Position numbers and translations under genes: made by a program | Assembly: GCA_905235605.1 (NCBI GenBank) | Contig: CAJOMF010000053.1 | Location: 1-40,670 of the forward strand | Source of the DNA: an uncultured bacterium | GTDB taxonomy: Bacteria; UBP6; UBA1177 | Length of the DNA stretch: 40,670 nt | Direction: 5' to 3' | Notes under the pieces: model-generated | What the model was told of the DNA's origin: nothing | Database searches by the model: none | Seen by the model: only the letters and a program-made list of their open reading frames with translations | Shown here: positions 1-8,386 of the stretch, piece after piece | Position numbering within the stretch: the stretch's first letter is position 1 | Layout: every line of letters begins with the position of its first letter

Positions 1-1832
1 AGCAATGCAAACGCCGATGTTTATGACATGAGCTACAACTATTCACGCGGCTGGCACCTTGTCGAGAAAGCTGACGGCATCAGGAACACTTCCGACAAGT
101 ACAGCTACGATTCCTACTACCGCCTGAAAGAAGTCAAATACGACTTTGCGAACAACACGGCTGCAAGAACCGACTCATTCTTTCAAGACGGCGTCCACAA
201 CATAGAGCAGAGCACCGAAAACGGCGTAACTTACGCATGGGGCGTTGACAAACTCAACAGACTAAGAAACAAAAAAATCGGCGGAAACACCGCAGTTGAA
301 TATGAAAGGACAGAAGCGGCACAACTGACGATAAAACCTATATCTACGACAACCTGAACCGCCTCATCGAAGTCAAGGACGGCAGTAATCAAACAATTGC
401 AACTTATACTTACGACGCGTTTAACCGCCGCATAACCAAAACCGTCGGAAACACGACGGAAAGATATACCTACGACGATTGGGATATAGTTGAAATATCA
501 ACAAATTCGGACGATTACACAAGCATCATCGATTCCGGCACAGACAGGTACATTGCAATCGAAGTCACCTCAAACAACATCTCAACACTTTATTATTTCC
601 TCACCGACGAACGCGGTAATGTAACCGCTTTAACAGACACAAACGGCAATGTTTTAGAGCGTTACAGATACCGTGTTTACGGCGATTTTGAGATCCTTGA
701 TTCACAGTTCGCGCCGAAAAACTGCAACAACCAGACCTGTTATGCAACGAACCTGCACAATTTTCTCTGGGGCGGCTCACTCTACGAGCCCGAAACCAAT
801 CTCTACTGGATGCGCAACCGTTACTATCACATCGATATGCACCGCTTCATCAATCAAGACCCCATCGGAATCTGGGGCGATACCAACAACCTTGGCAACG
901 GCTTCGCTTATGTCGCCGGAATGGTTATCGAAGCGAGTGATCCGAGTGGGTTGGAGATTTATTGGGATTCTGCTTGGATAACTGATGCTATTCAAAACGG
1001 TTTGGCCTATTCCGAAACATTTTCCGATATATATTCTGAGGTAAAGAATTTAATCATAAATATGAGCGAAGATGGAGAATCTGAAAGCTGGGTAGACTTT
1101 GATATTGTTATCATTGTCAAAGATTTTAGTGATAAGGACAAGGCAGATTTTGGAGCCGCATTTGCTGATTATTTGAACAGTGAAACAATGCAAACGTCAG
1201 AACTGGCTGATTATTTGAGTTCTAAGGAAATAGAGCCAATACAAGGAGTTTTTGTAATTTATGTCGATACTGAATTGGCAAAATCTGGTGAAACTGATAC
1301 TTCTTATGAAACAGGAATTCTTATAGAGGGGGCTCTCGGACATGAATTTGGACATCCCAAGGACGAAGGAAAAGGAATGATTAACAATGATGATCCTGAT
1401 CTTGAAGTCGAAAAGAAAAACCAAAAAAATGCTAAAAAGATAAAAGAAGAATTAGAAAAGAGTAAAAAAGAAGAATATCCAGTAAATCCTGATTCTTCTG
1501 AGAATAAAAACCAGTCATATTTTGCCAATCAGTTCATTAAGAAGATCTTGGAAATGCGTGACAAGAAAAGTTTCCTCGAAATGATGGAAGAAGTTGGACC
1601 TGTCATAAAATACGACGATAACGGCAGGAAAGTTTTCTTTTTCAATCCCTATTACAGAGGGAAAGATCCTATGAAACAGATCTTCTGGAAAACCAAAAAT
1701 GCAGACGGCACAAAAGGTTTTGTCAGAAATCCTTTTGCTCCTGGTGCTGAGTATGGCTACGACTTCAGCACTTATGAAAAGTGGCAACAAAAAGGATTTG
1801 CCCAGCCGAATGTTGACCCGTATTGGTATTAG
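1..1832 (+). CDS. Rhs/YD-repeat polymorphic toxin with zincin-like C-terminal domain (5' partial, frameshifted)
   Basis: The 3' end of an Rhs-family gene whose start lies left of the window. YD-repeat coding runs in frame 1 to about position 305 and continues in the frame that ends at 1832. Adding one A near 305-308 restores a continuous repeat (VEYEKDRSGTTDDKTYIYD), so there is a single-base frameshift or a sequence error. The core ends in the family's closing motif: DPIG at about 862-873 and DPSGL at about 936-950. After it comes a variable domain of about 210 residues containing HEFGH (1341-1355), an HExxH zinc-protease motif, then a lysine/glutamate-rich linker and an unusual tail ending NVDPYWY. 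In this family the core encapsulates and delivers the C-terminal toxin; metallopeptidase activity is inferred from the motif alone. Confidence 0.85.
1581..1832 (+). repeat. Conserved C-terminal tail module, copy A (attached to the Rhs toxin)
   Basis: The last ~84 codons of the Rhs protein form a module that recurs at 3263-3421, 4193-4501 and 6158-6353. Shared landmarks are FNPYYRGKDP, NADGTKGFVRN, APGAEYGYD, TYEKWQQ and the terminal NVDPYWY. This is the only copy still fused to a toxin domain. Its stop codon lies just before the ATG of the WG-repeat gene at 1842. Confidence 0.85.
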
Positions 1833-1841
1833 AGGACTAAA

Positions 1842-3266
1842 ATGAGAAACCTAATAATTTTAATAACTTTATCACTTTTGGCTCTTTTATGCGTTTACAT
1901 GGATGAAGCATCTAGGGCAAACAAAAAAGTGATGTATGTCCTTAGCCATGACAATGGAAAAGAATCCCTTTTATTTGATGATTTCAGCGAGGCTCTTCCA
2001 CCGGTATTCGACAAAGTTTTCACTATGCAGGAAGGTTTGATGCGGGCTATGAAAAACGGGTATTCGGTGATAGTCACGGATAAGGGAAAGATTTTGCCGG
2101 GTGAATATCTGCGTATAAAAGAGTTTAAAGAAGATCTTTCGTCTGTTAAATCGAAAGACAGTAAGTGTGGATTTATTGACAGAAGCGGAAAAGTCGTCAT
2201 CCCTTTTGAGTATGAAGATGCAGGAAACTTTTCCGAAGGCTTTGCCCCCGTCAAAAAAGAGGGAAAATGGGGCTATATTTCCAGATCCGGCGAGATGAAA
2301 ATACCTTTTGAATTTGATGAAGCTTCCGATTTTTCAGAAGAATACGCGGTTGTTTCCAAAAATGGGGAAGCAGGATTTATCGATAAAAACGGAGTCTCGC
2401 CGACAGGTTTTGTTTTTGATTCAGGTGAACCTTTCCGATTTGGAGTCGCCGTCGTGAAAAATGGTGATGAAAACCATCTCATAAATAAAAAGTGGAAAAC
2501 GATTTATGTTTCAAAAAGCTCTATTTCACCGTTTCCTGTCGGTGAAAATGTCTTGTCTTTGAGAGCTTTTGTTTTGCCTCCGCTTGTGAATAACGATAAA
2601 GTGATATTGCGCGAAAGCGATGCTGACAGGGTTTATCCGAAATTCGAGAACTCCTTGCTTGTGTTCGAAAAGAACAGAAAATTCGGTGCGGTAAACACAA
2701 ACGGAAATATTGTTGCTCCGGCAAACTTTGACAGTGTCATTATTTTAAAACACGGATATTTGTTAGTCAGAGAAGGTTCTAAAAAGGGACTGATGAATAA
2801 AATCGGCGAGTATATTCTGGAAATAAAACCGGAATATTATGATATCCGAGTGCTTGACAGCGGGAAAATTGTTGCATTGGAAGGAGATACACTAAAAATA
2901 ATAAGCGATGATCTCAAAACAGAGACCGTTGTTTCCGATATCAATATGATTCTTGGAGTCCGTGACGGCAAAATAATTGTTCAAAAGGCGGGGAAAAAAG
3001 TTGTTTTGGATGAAAATGGCGCGATTTCTGTAGAAGCACCTGTTGGTAAAGATCCTGTCGAAGAAGAAAAAGACAACCCTTCGAAAATTTCTGTTTACGG
3101 CAGAACATGCGGTTTCGTTGACGGTTTGGCACGTGTCGAACAAAGCGGAAATATTTTATACATTGACAAGTCTGGTAATATTGTTCTTCGCGGAAAATGG
3201 CTTAGAAGAGTTGACTGGAAAGATGTCTATGCCTGTGGAAGAAGAGGAGACTTCGGATATTGGTGA
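1842..3266 (+). CDS. Exported WG-repeat protein, candidate immunity protein
   Basis: A 474-residue protein with an N-terminal hydrophobic segment (residues 1-20, IILITLSLLALL), either a signal peptide or a membrane anchor. WG repeats follow from about residue 105: units such as CGFIDRSGKVVIPFEYED, KWGYISRSGEMKIPFEFDE and AGFIDKNG, with weaker ones further on (KFGAVNTNGNIV, CGFVDGLARV). WG repeats fold as beta-rich repeat arrays and usually serve as binding scaffolds. The gene starts 9 bases after the Rhs toxin stop, the standard place for an immunity gene. Export would fit neutralisation of a toxin acting in the envelope. The immunity role is inferred from position only. Its 3' end runs into a truncated tail module (3263 onward). 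Confidence 0.75.
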   Translation: MRNLIILITLSLLALLCVYMDEASRANKKVMYVLSHDNGKESLLFDDFSEALPPVFDKVFTMQEGLMRAMKNGYSVIVTDKGKILPGEYLRIKEFKEDLSSVKSKDSKCGFIDRSGKVVIPFEYEDAGNFSEGFAPVKKEGKWGYISRSGEMKIPFEFDEASDFSEEYAVVSKNGEAGFIDKNGVSPTGFVFDSGEPFRFGVAVVKNGDENHLINKKWKTIYVSKSSISPFPVGENVLSLRAFVLPPLVNNDKVILRESDADRVYPKFENSLLVFEKNRKFGAVNTNGNIVAPANFDSVIILKHGYLLVREGSKKGLMNKIGEYILEIKPEYYDIRVLDSGKIVALEGDTLKIISDDLKTETVVSDINMILGVRDGKIIVQKAGKKVVLDENGAISVEAPVGKDPVEEEKDNPSKISVYGRTCGFVDGLARVEQSGNILYIDKSGNIVLRGKWLRRVDWKDVYACGRRGDFGYW

Positions 3267-3421
3267 GAAAATTTGTCCCCGGTGCAGAATATGGCTATGA
3301 TTTAACTACTTATGAAAAGTGGCAGCAGTCAGGATTCCCGCAAACAAATGTAGATCCGTATTCAAATTTGCAACAAAGTAATGGTTTTATCCAGACGAAT
3401 GTTGATCCGTATTGGTATTAG
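3263..3421 (+). pseudogene. Orphan toxin-tail remnant, copy B
   Basis: An open stretch of 52 codons starting at a GTG that overlaps the WG-repeat gene's stop, reading VRKFVPGAEYGYD, TYEKWQQSGFPQTNVDPY, then a second short repeat ending TNVDPYWY. It matches the last part of the Rhs toxin tail but has lost the upstream half and any toxin domain. It has an extra unit (SNLQQSNGFIQTNVDPY) shared with copy C. Its TAG stop merges with the ribosome binding site (TTAGGAGGA) of the lipoprotein gene at 3431. Best read as the leftover 3' end of a replaced toxin cassette. Confidence 0.75.
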
Positions 3422-3430
3422 GAGGACAAG

Positions 3431-4192
3431 ATGATAAAATTAATACTTGTGTCCTTGGCGTTTTTATTAGCTTCCTGCACCTCAAAAAGCGGAGAAAATC
3501 TGATCAAAGCTGTCAAAAACAATGATTTCGAAAAAGTTAAGAGAATTGTTACTACCGAAAATGTGAATTCTTCAGATAAAAAGAGGGCAGATATCAGAGA
3601 AACAAAGGATGAAGAAGATGAGGCGCAAAAACTGCTGATGAAAATAATCCTGCAACAGCGCAGCAAAGACGGTTCGTGTACAAGAATAAAAACCATGACG
3701 AAATCTTTTCCCGAAGAGGTAAAAAAAATTGAAGGGGAGCAGACGAATAACTCTTCTGTTGCTGGAAAAAGATCAAGATTCTCCATCTTATCCTCTATTG
3801 AATGGCGTATAGGGTCAATACCCGAAATAGCCAAAAATGGAGGCAAAACAGCTGAAGTTACTAAACATTTTTTTCAAGAAAACAGAGAACCTATGATTAT
3901 AAAGGGAATAGAAAATTTTTCCTGCGAAAACGAAGGTTTTACAAGTGATGCCGAGTGTTGGGAGCAAGTTAACGTACAGCATATTAAAAGCGAAAATTGT
4001 CCTAAGCCGTCGCTGTCACAACCAGATATAACTTTTTCAAAACCGGTTTTGGATCCTGAAACGAACTTGGTTTTTGTTTATGAATTTTGGTACTGTGGCG
4101 ACTTATGTGCAAGAGAATCGTTTGTGGTTTATGAGCTTAAAAGTAACGGCAAACTTGAGTTGAAACACTGGTTTACGCTGCGAGTATCTTAG
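3431..4192 (+). CDS. Lipoprotein, candidate immunity protein of a lost toxin
   Basis: A 253-residue protein with a clear type II signal peptide: MIKLILVSLAFLLASC, with a lipobox LASC, so it should be anchored in the cell envelope. The mature N terminus (ENLIKAVKNNDFEKVKRIV) resembles one helix-turn-helix of an ankyrin repeat; the rest is not recognised. Cysteines in the C-terminal half (around WYCGDLCARE) could form disulfides. It starts 9 bases after tail remnant B, with AGGAGG as the ribosome binding site, and is followed at once by tail copy C. The immunity role is inferred from this repeated tail-gene-tail arrangement. Confidence 0.7.
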   Translation: MIKLILVSLAFLLASCTSKSGENLIKAVKNNDFEKVKRIVTTENVNSSDKKRADIRETKDEEDEAQKLLMKIILQQRSKDGSCTRIKTMTKSFPEEVKKIEGEQTNNSSVAGKRSRFSILSSIEWRIGSIPEIAKNGGKTAEVTKHFFQENREPMIIKGIENFSCENEGFTSDAECWEQVNVQHIKSENCPKPSLSQPDITFSKPVLDPETNLVFVYEFWYCGDLCARESFVVYELKSNGKLELKHWFTLRVS

Positions 4193-4501
4193 GTGTTGAA
4201 AATGATGGAAGAAGGATCTGTCATAAAATATGACGACGATGGGAGGAAGGTCTTTATTTTCAATCCTTATTACAGGGAAAAAGATCCGTTAAAAGAACTC
4301 TTTTGGAAAAAGCAAAACGCCGACGGAACAAATGGATTTGTCAGGAATTATTTCGCACCTGGTGCAGAATACGGTTATGATTCTACAACTTATGAAAAAT
4401 TTCAGCAATCAGGTTTCCCACAAACAAACGTCTATCCGTATTCAAATTTGCAACAAGGTGGAGGTTTTATCCAAACTAATGTAGATCCATACTGGTATTA
4501 G
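4193..4501 (+). pseudogene. Orphan toxin-tail remnant, copy C (longest)
   Basis: A 102-codon frame (GTG, or TTG at 4196, or ATG at 4202) that begins where homology to the Rhs tail begins: KMMEEGSVIKYDDDGRKV, then FNPYYREKDPLKELFWKK, NADGTNGFVRN, APGAEYGYD, TYEKFQQ. It ends with two related units, TNVYPYSNLQQGGGFI and TNVDPYWY. The whole tail is intact but the toxin domain and Rhs core are absent. It could still be translated as a small protein, since it directly follows the lipoprotein stop. The stop forms TATTAGGAGG, supplying the ribosome binding site for the next gene. Confidence 0.7.
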
Positions 4502-4512
4502 GAGGTGTTGCT

Positions 4513-6158
4513 GTGTTGAAGCTTATAAAAGGTGTTTTACTCAATACTTTGATAGTTTTCCTTGCCGAATTTGTAGCACTGATACTTTTAGGCACTTTGG
4601 TATATGTAAAAATTCTTTCTCCAGAATATTTTTTTACATGTCTGGCATTTATCTTTTTACCAGTTTCTTTTTGATTGGAAAGAATTTGGCTGTTAATGGT
4701 ATAAAAAAATACCTTCTCTTTTTCTGTTTCCTTGCGACAGGCCACCTTGCAAATGTTTTGGTTTTTAAAGAGAAATTTAACTTCAAAACCGTATCTCTGC
4801 TGGTTTTATTTACTTTTTGCGGACTTGTCGGAATTCTTGTCAGAGAAAAATCGTTCTCTGTAAAAAAATACGTGGTAACAGTTCTTATTCTGATTTCTTT
4901 GCTTTTGGTTTTGACTCCTTTCCTGCCTTTATTAAAAAGCGTTCAGCATGAAAAAACTCTTATTGAATACATTAAAAACGATGAAACTGAAAAGGCAAAA
5001 GTCTTAGTAATAGAAAAAGGGGCAGATGTGAACTTGACCGATGAAACTGGCGCGACTCCTGCGATGTGGGCTGCATATAAAGGAAATGTCGAAATTCTGG
5101 ATATTTTGCTGAAAAAAGGTGCCGACGCAAATCACAGCGGTATTTTAAATGTAGAAAAATTTGGCACAGTATATACCAATGCAATTAATGCCGCAGCAGG
5201 AGAAGGACACCTTGAAGCAGTTAAATATCTGATTGAAAAAGCCAATATTTCTGCAAGTACTGTCGGAATAGCAATAAGAGATTTTTTCTTATCGGAAGAC
5301 GATGTTTCCGACCCAGACGGTTTGTGCAAGTTTATGCAAAATTCTGATGATCAAATTTCAAAAAAAATTCGCAAAAATACTTCTCTTTCGATGTTAGGGT
5401 GCAAGGATGGCAGACTTACGGATAAAAACCGTTCTGTTTTCAGAAGTTCAATTTCGATCCTTTTTTCTGAAATGATAAAATCAGTTGTTATAGAAAAAAC
5501 CAATCAACTCATAAAGATGCCTGTCCAAAATATAAAAGATATAGCCGAAAACAGATTCTTCATAGATAAAACTTTCGGTAATTACATCAAAACATTGAAA
5601 AATTATAAGTTCTTCGATGAAAACAAAAAAGGAGTTACACCTTTAATGGAAGCGGTATCAACTGCTAAAAAAGAAGTGGTAGTTTATCTTCTCGGAAAGA
5701 ATGCAGATCCAAATTTTCAGAGCGAATACGGTATAACTGCTCTTCATGAAGCGTTGTTCAACATGCACTATGATATCGCAAAAATCCTTCTTGAAAACGG
5801 TGCAAAAGCTGATTTGTATGCAGAAGGGGCAAACGCTTTCAGAGTTTATCCAAGTCTGGGAATCGTTCCAAAAGATTGTATCCCGTCGGAAATGGAACCA
5901 GCGGAATACAATAAACAGATTATGGAGATTGTTCCGCCGATGTTTAAAGCCGGAGCAAAAGCAGAGCAGTTTTCTCCGACAGTAATTGAATTATGCCGAT
6001 GCAAAAATCAGGAATTGGTTGAATTTTTGGTTTCATACGGTGTTGACCTTGATTTTAAATTTGAGGACGGGCGGACTTTGAAAGAAATCTGCGCCGAAAA
6101 CGGTGTCGAAATTAAAGATGAGTGGTTGAAGAAAAAGGAAAGGCAAATGGCGCAATAA
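4513..6158 (+). CDS. Membrane-anchored ankyrin-repeat protein, candidate immunity protein (probable N-terminal frameshift)
   Basis: The main frame (4638-6158, 506 residues) has several hydrophobic segments (for example YLFTSFFLIG, KYLLFFCFLATGHLANVLVF, VSLLVLFTFCGLVGILV, VVTVLILISLLLVLTPFLPLL) followed by ankyrin repeats: VNLTDETGATPAMWAAYKGN, VEILDILLKKGADANHSG, and a second cluster GVTPLMEAVSTAKKEVVVYL, ADPNFQSEYGITALHEALF. A separate 53-codon frame begins at GTG 4513, right after a GGAGG site, encodes another hydrophobic helix and overlaps the main frame at a T7 run (4629-4635). The likeliest reading is one gene from 4513 with an indel in T7; otherwise translation starts at 4638 without an obvious ribosome binding site. 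Immunity is inferred from position. Confidence 0.65.
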
Positions 6159-6353
6159 TGATTTACCGTAATCCGTACTATGTAAATAAAGATCCGTTTT
6201 TTCTTTAATGGTAACGATGGCACGGGTAAACCCATGATTTACAGGAATCCGTTTGTTCCAAAAAATGCCGAATACGGCTACGATTCAACGACTTATGAAA
6301 AGTGGCAGCAATCTGGATTCCCGCAAACGAATGTTGATCCGTATTGGTATTAG
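6158..6353 (+). pseudogene. Orphan toxin-tail remnant, copy D (frameshifted)
   Basis: Begins at an ATG overlapping the ankyrin gene's TAA. It reads MIYRNPYYVNKDPFF, breaks at a T6 run (6197-6202), and continues in another frame as FFNGNDGTGKPMIYRNPF, NAEYGYDSTTYEKWQQSGFP, QTNVDPYWY. It is the fourth copy of the Rhs toxin tail and has no toxin domain. Its TAG is followed by GAGGAGG, the ribosome binding site of the gene at 6366. Confidence 0.75.
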
Positions 6354-6365
6354 GAGGAGGTAAGG

Positions 6366-7466
6366 ATGAAAAACATAATATTTTCAATAATTTTTCTTTT
6401 TTCTTTCTGCGTTTTCGGCAATGCCGAGCCGATTGACATTTTGTCTTCTCTAAAATCGACGGGCAATCTGGTTGCATTGGAAAAAGCGAATATTGAAATC
6501 AAAAAAGAGAGTCTTTTTATAAAAATAAACGGCGTTTCTGCTGATATTGAAGTCAATTACACCTATTTCAACAAAGGAAAAAACGAAATCATTGATTTTG
6601 CTTTTCCCATAGATTTTGAAGTCAGTCTTTTCGATGACAGGCAGGATCCGCTGCGTACTGACATAACAGCTTTTTCGATTTCGGTAAATGGTACCGAGGC
6701 ATATCCTGACCATATTATGGAAAAATTCTATAACTGTAATCCGAACGAGAAATCATGTCACCCGATCATACCTGAATACCTAACCGAAAATTTTATAAAA
6801 AGTTGGTATGTAACTAAAATACAGTTTGCACAAAACCGTGAAACAAAAGTTACGGTCAAATACAAGGTTAATGCTTATGCTTATCATAGTCTTTATAGTA
6901 GCGATCCGATTCCTGTGTTGGGGGGCCGGATTTTGCAGTATGACTTTTCTCCTGCACAGTATTTCGGAATGGGAAAAGCAGACGAAATGGAAATTGTAAT
7001 AGATGCTCAGGAAGTTGATGCTATCGGCGGGAAAATTGTTAAAATTTCACCTGCAGTTTTCAATGAAAAAGACAAAATCTACAAATATTCAGGCAAAAAC
7101 TTTGATTTCGGCAAGAATCCGTCGCTTTTAATTGAATATGACATTACAAATTCCGAAATGTTTGATTATTTCAAGAAAAACCGCAAAGGTTTCAATAATA
7201 TGTTCGGCTCAAATACACAGGTCAAAGTTTCATCATCACTCAAAGGATACGATGCAAGGAAGCTGTTTGACGGAGATCTTTCAACAGCCTGGTGCTTTAA
7301 GAGAAGTGGCAAGGAAGAGTTTGTTGAAATCTCACTTGATCCGATGCCGGTAGTCGGATATATCTCGGTTATGAACGGTTACCTGAAAAACAAAGCTATA
7401 TACGATGCCAACGGAAAAGTGACGGAATTTGATGTTACAACAAGATGCGAAAACAAAGACTCGTTC
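6366..7466 (+). CDS. Exported protein with discoidin/NADase-type glycan-binding C-terminal domain, 5' part, interrupted by prophage
   Basis: A signal peptide (MKNIIFSIIFLFSFCVFGNA) is followed by a beta-rich domain (about residues 25-270) resembling DUF4424-type exported proteins. A C-terminal segment (AFDGD-like: LFDGDLSTAWCF, FVEISLDPMPVVGYISVMNGY) is typical of the F5/8-type fold often called NADase-type glycan-binding. The natural domain should run about 50-60 residues further; instead the frame meets TAA at 7470-7472, inside the inferred prophage left end. Joining codon TTC at 7464-7466 to TAT at 40577 gives DSFYQDEAVFLLQYKD and keeps an open frame to the window edge. It has the same position after a toxin tail as the three other candidate immunity genes. 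Confidence 0.75.
7463..7466. repeat. Inferred target-site duplication, left copy (GTTC)
   Basis: GTTC here matches GTTC at 40573-40576. Extending to 5 bp gives CGTTC against GGTTC, so either a 4-bp duplication or a 5-bp duplication with one change. The position was chosen because it restores the host reading frame and places both end sites symmetrically. Confidence 0.5.
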
Positions 7467-7496
7467 GTATAATTGAGTGAGAGGTTTGTCACAAAT
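7467..7496 (+). repeat. Prophage left terminal inverted repeat with outer transposase-site candidate L1
   Basis: Compared with the reverse complement of 40543-40572, the left end shares TATAA at positions 2-6 from the end and TTTGTCACAAAT at positions 19-30. The palindrome-like TTTGTCACAAA (7485-7495) is the probable core of a MuA binding site. Confidence 0.6.
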
Positions 7497-7579
7497 GAGG
7501 TGGTGCGGATGTGCGGAGTTTTCGGAGTGATGTTCGGGAGTTGGGTGTGTTTTCAAGGGGCTGTGTGCGGTGCGCGTAA

Positions 7580-7590
7580 TTTGTCACAAA
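7580..7590 (+). repeat. Inner transposase-site candidate L2 (TTTGTCACAAA)
   Basis: Second exact TTTGTCACAAA, 95 bp inside the first. The flank (GCGCGTAA before, ACTG after) resembles the reverse complement of the inner right-end site. Spaced multiple sites at the left end are typical of Mu-like phages. Confidence 0.55.
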
Positions 7591-7743
7591 ACTGCCTTTT
7601 ATATGCCTTTTTCTTCGCTTTGATCGGGAGATCAGAAAGCGCAAAAAGTCCGCTGTCCGGGCGGTGTCGAAGCCTAACACTTCAGAATCACTAAAAAATT
7701 TATCTATAGTAAAAAACCGAAAAGAAGCGAATTTTCAAAAAGA

Positions 7744-7871
7744 CTAAGGACAATACTAAGGACACTGTTAAAAACCTGTCCTTAGTCCTTCAAAAAACCA
7801 GTAAAAACCGCCTTTTAAAGACAATTTAAGACCGTAAAAAAAACTATCCTTAGTGTCCTTAGTGTCCTTAG
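7744..7871. promoter_or_regulatory. Cluster of 9-bp CTAAGGACA / TGTCCTTAG motifs
   Basis: CTAAGGACA occurs at 7744-7752 and 7756-7764. The inverse TGTCCTTAG occurs at 7777-7785, 7854-7862 and 7863-7871, with a partial copy at 7846-7853, so the last three form a 9-bp tandem. Oriented clusters like this are typical of operator or enhancer sites bound by a repressor and by the transposase N-terminal domain in Mu-like phages. The binding protein is not known. Confidence 0.45.
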
Positions 7872-7883
7872 TAAAAAAAAGCG

Positions 7884-7905
7884 ATTGTCCGGCTATTGTC
7901 CGGCT
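7884..7905. repeat. Tandem 11-bp repeat ATTGTCCGGCT x2
   Basis: Two exact adjacent copies (7884-7894, 7895-7905) just past the 3' end of the repressor gene. GTCCGGC is also part of the dispersed palindrome found elsewhere in the prophage, but no further relation is evident. Confidence 0.6.
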
Positions 7906-7937
7906 ATATTTTTGAGTTTTCAAAAAAGAGCCGGATT

Positions 7938-8318
7938 TCAGCCGTTTTCAAGTTTTTCAACGCGATGCAACAAATCAAGGAGAAGTTTTTTATCCTGAAT
8001 AAAGTGAAGACAATCTTTCTGCTGTTCTTCAGGTAATTCAGACAATAACTTTACAGCCAAAGAAAGAGTACCAGAAGGATCCGAAATATTAACAAGAGGT
8101 TTTTCATCAGGAAGAGGTTTAAACATTTCACCTTGACCGGTAAAAAGCCACTCAATATTTACATTTAACTCAATTAGTCGTAAAAATATCTCTGTAGGGA
8201 ATCCCCTGATGCCCAATTCGATCGAAGAAAGAAAAGTCTGAGAGATTCCGAGCTTTTCAGCAAACTCTGTCTGTGTTAAGCCTAATTTTTTTCTTAACGA
8301 TTTTAAGCGGTTATTCAT
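7938..8318 (-). CDS. XRE-family phage repressor
   Basis: A 126-residue protein with an N-terminal Cro/CI-type helix-turn-helix (about residues 5-60: LRKKLGLTQTEFAEKLGISQ, SSIELGIRGFPT). The short C-terminal region (SELPEEQQKDCLHFIQDKK) is likely for oligomerisation; there is no LexA-like peptidase domain, so SOS self-cleavage is not expected. It is transcribed leftward, opposite the early operon, exactly where Mu places its repressor c. It probably binds the 8387-8404 palindrome and/or the 9-mer cluster at 7744-7871; neither has been demonstrated. Confidence 0.85.
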   Translation of the reverse strand: MNNRLKSLRKKLGLTQTEFAEKLGISQTFLSSIELGIRGFPTEIFLRLIELNVNIEWLFTGQGEMFKPLPDEKPLVNISDPSGTLSLAVKLLSELPEEQQKDCLHFIQDKKLLLDLLHRVEKLENG

Positions 8319-8386
8319 TTTTTACCCCAAAATGAAATTTTTTACTTGCCTTTTAAGTCAATCTGGATTAAAAGAGCAATGTTTTG

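Larger units (their letters stand above)
7473..7937. other. Non-coding left-end region
   Basis: No convincing gene. It holds two TTTGTCACAAA end sites, a cluster of CTAAGGACA/TGTCCTTAG 9-mers (7744-7871) and a tandem 11-bp repeat ATTGTCCGGCT (7884-7905) just beyond the repressor stop. A 73-codon frame over 7473-7694 lacks a ribosome binding site and any recognisable features. Confidence 0.6.

Noticed and set aside
673-981. Open frame of 102 codons overlapping the Rhs core end
   Set aside because: It is an alternate frame of the YD-repeat coding sequence, whose true frame gives clear Rhs motifs.
7473-7694. 73-codon frame in the prophage left end
   Set aside because: No ribosome binding site, odd composition, and it overlaps the TTTGTCACAAA end sites.
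7744-7871. CRISPR-like repeats
   Set aside because: Units are 9 bp with very short or no spacers and in both orientations; no cas genes are present.
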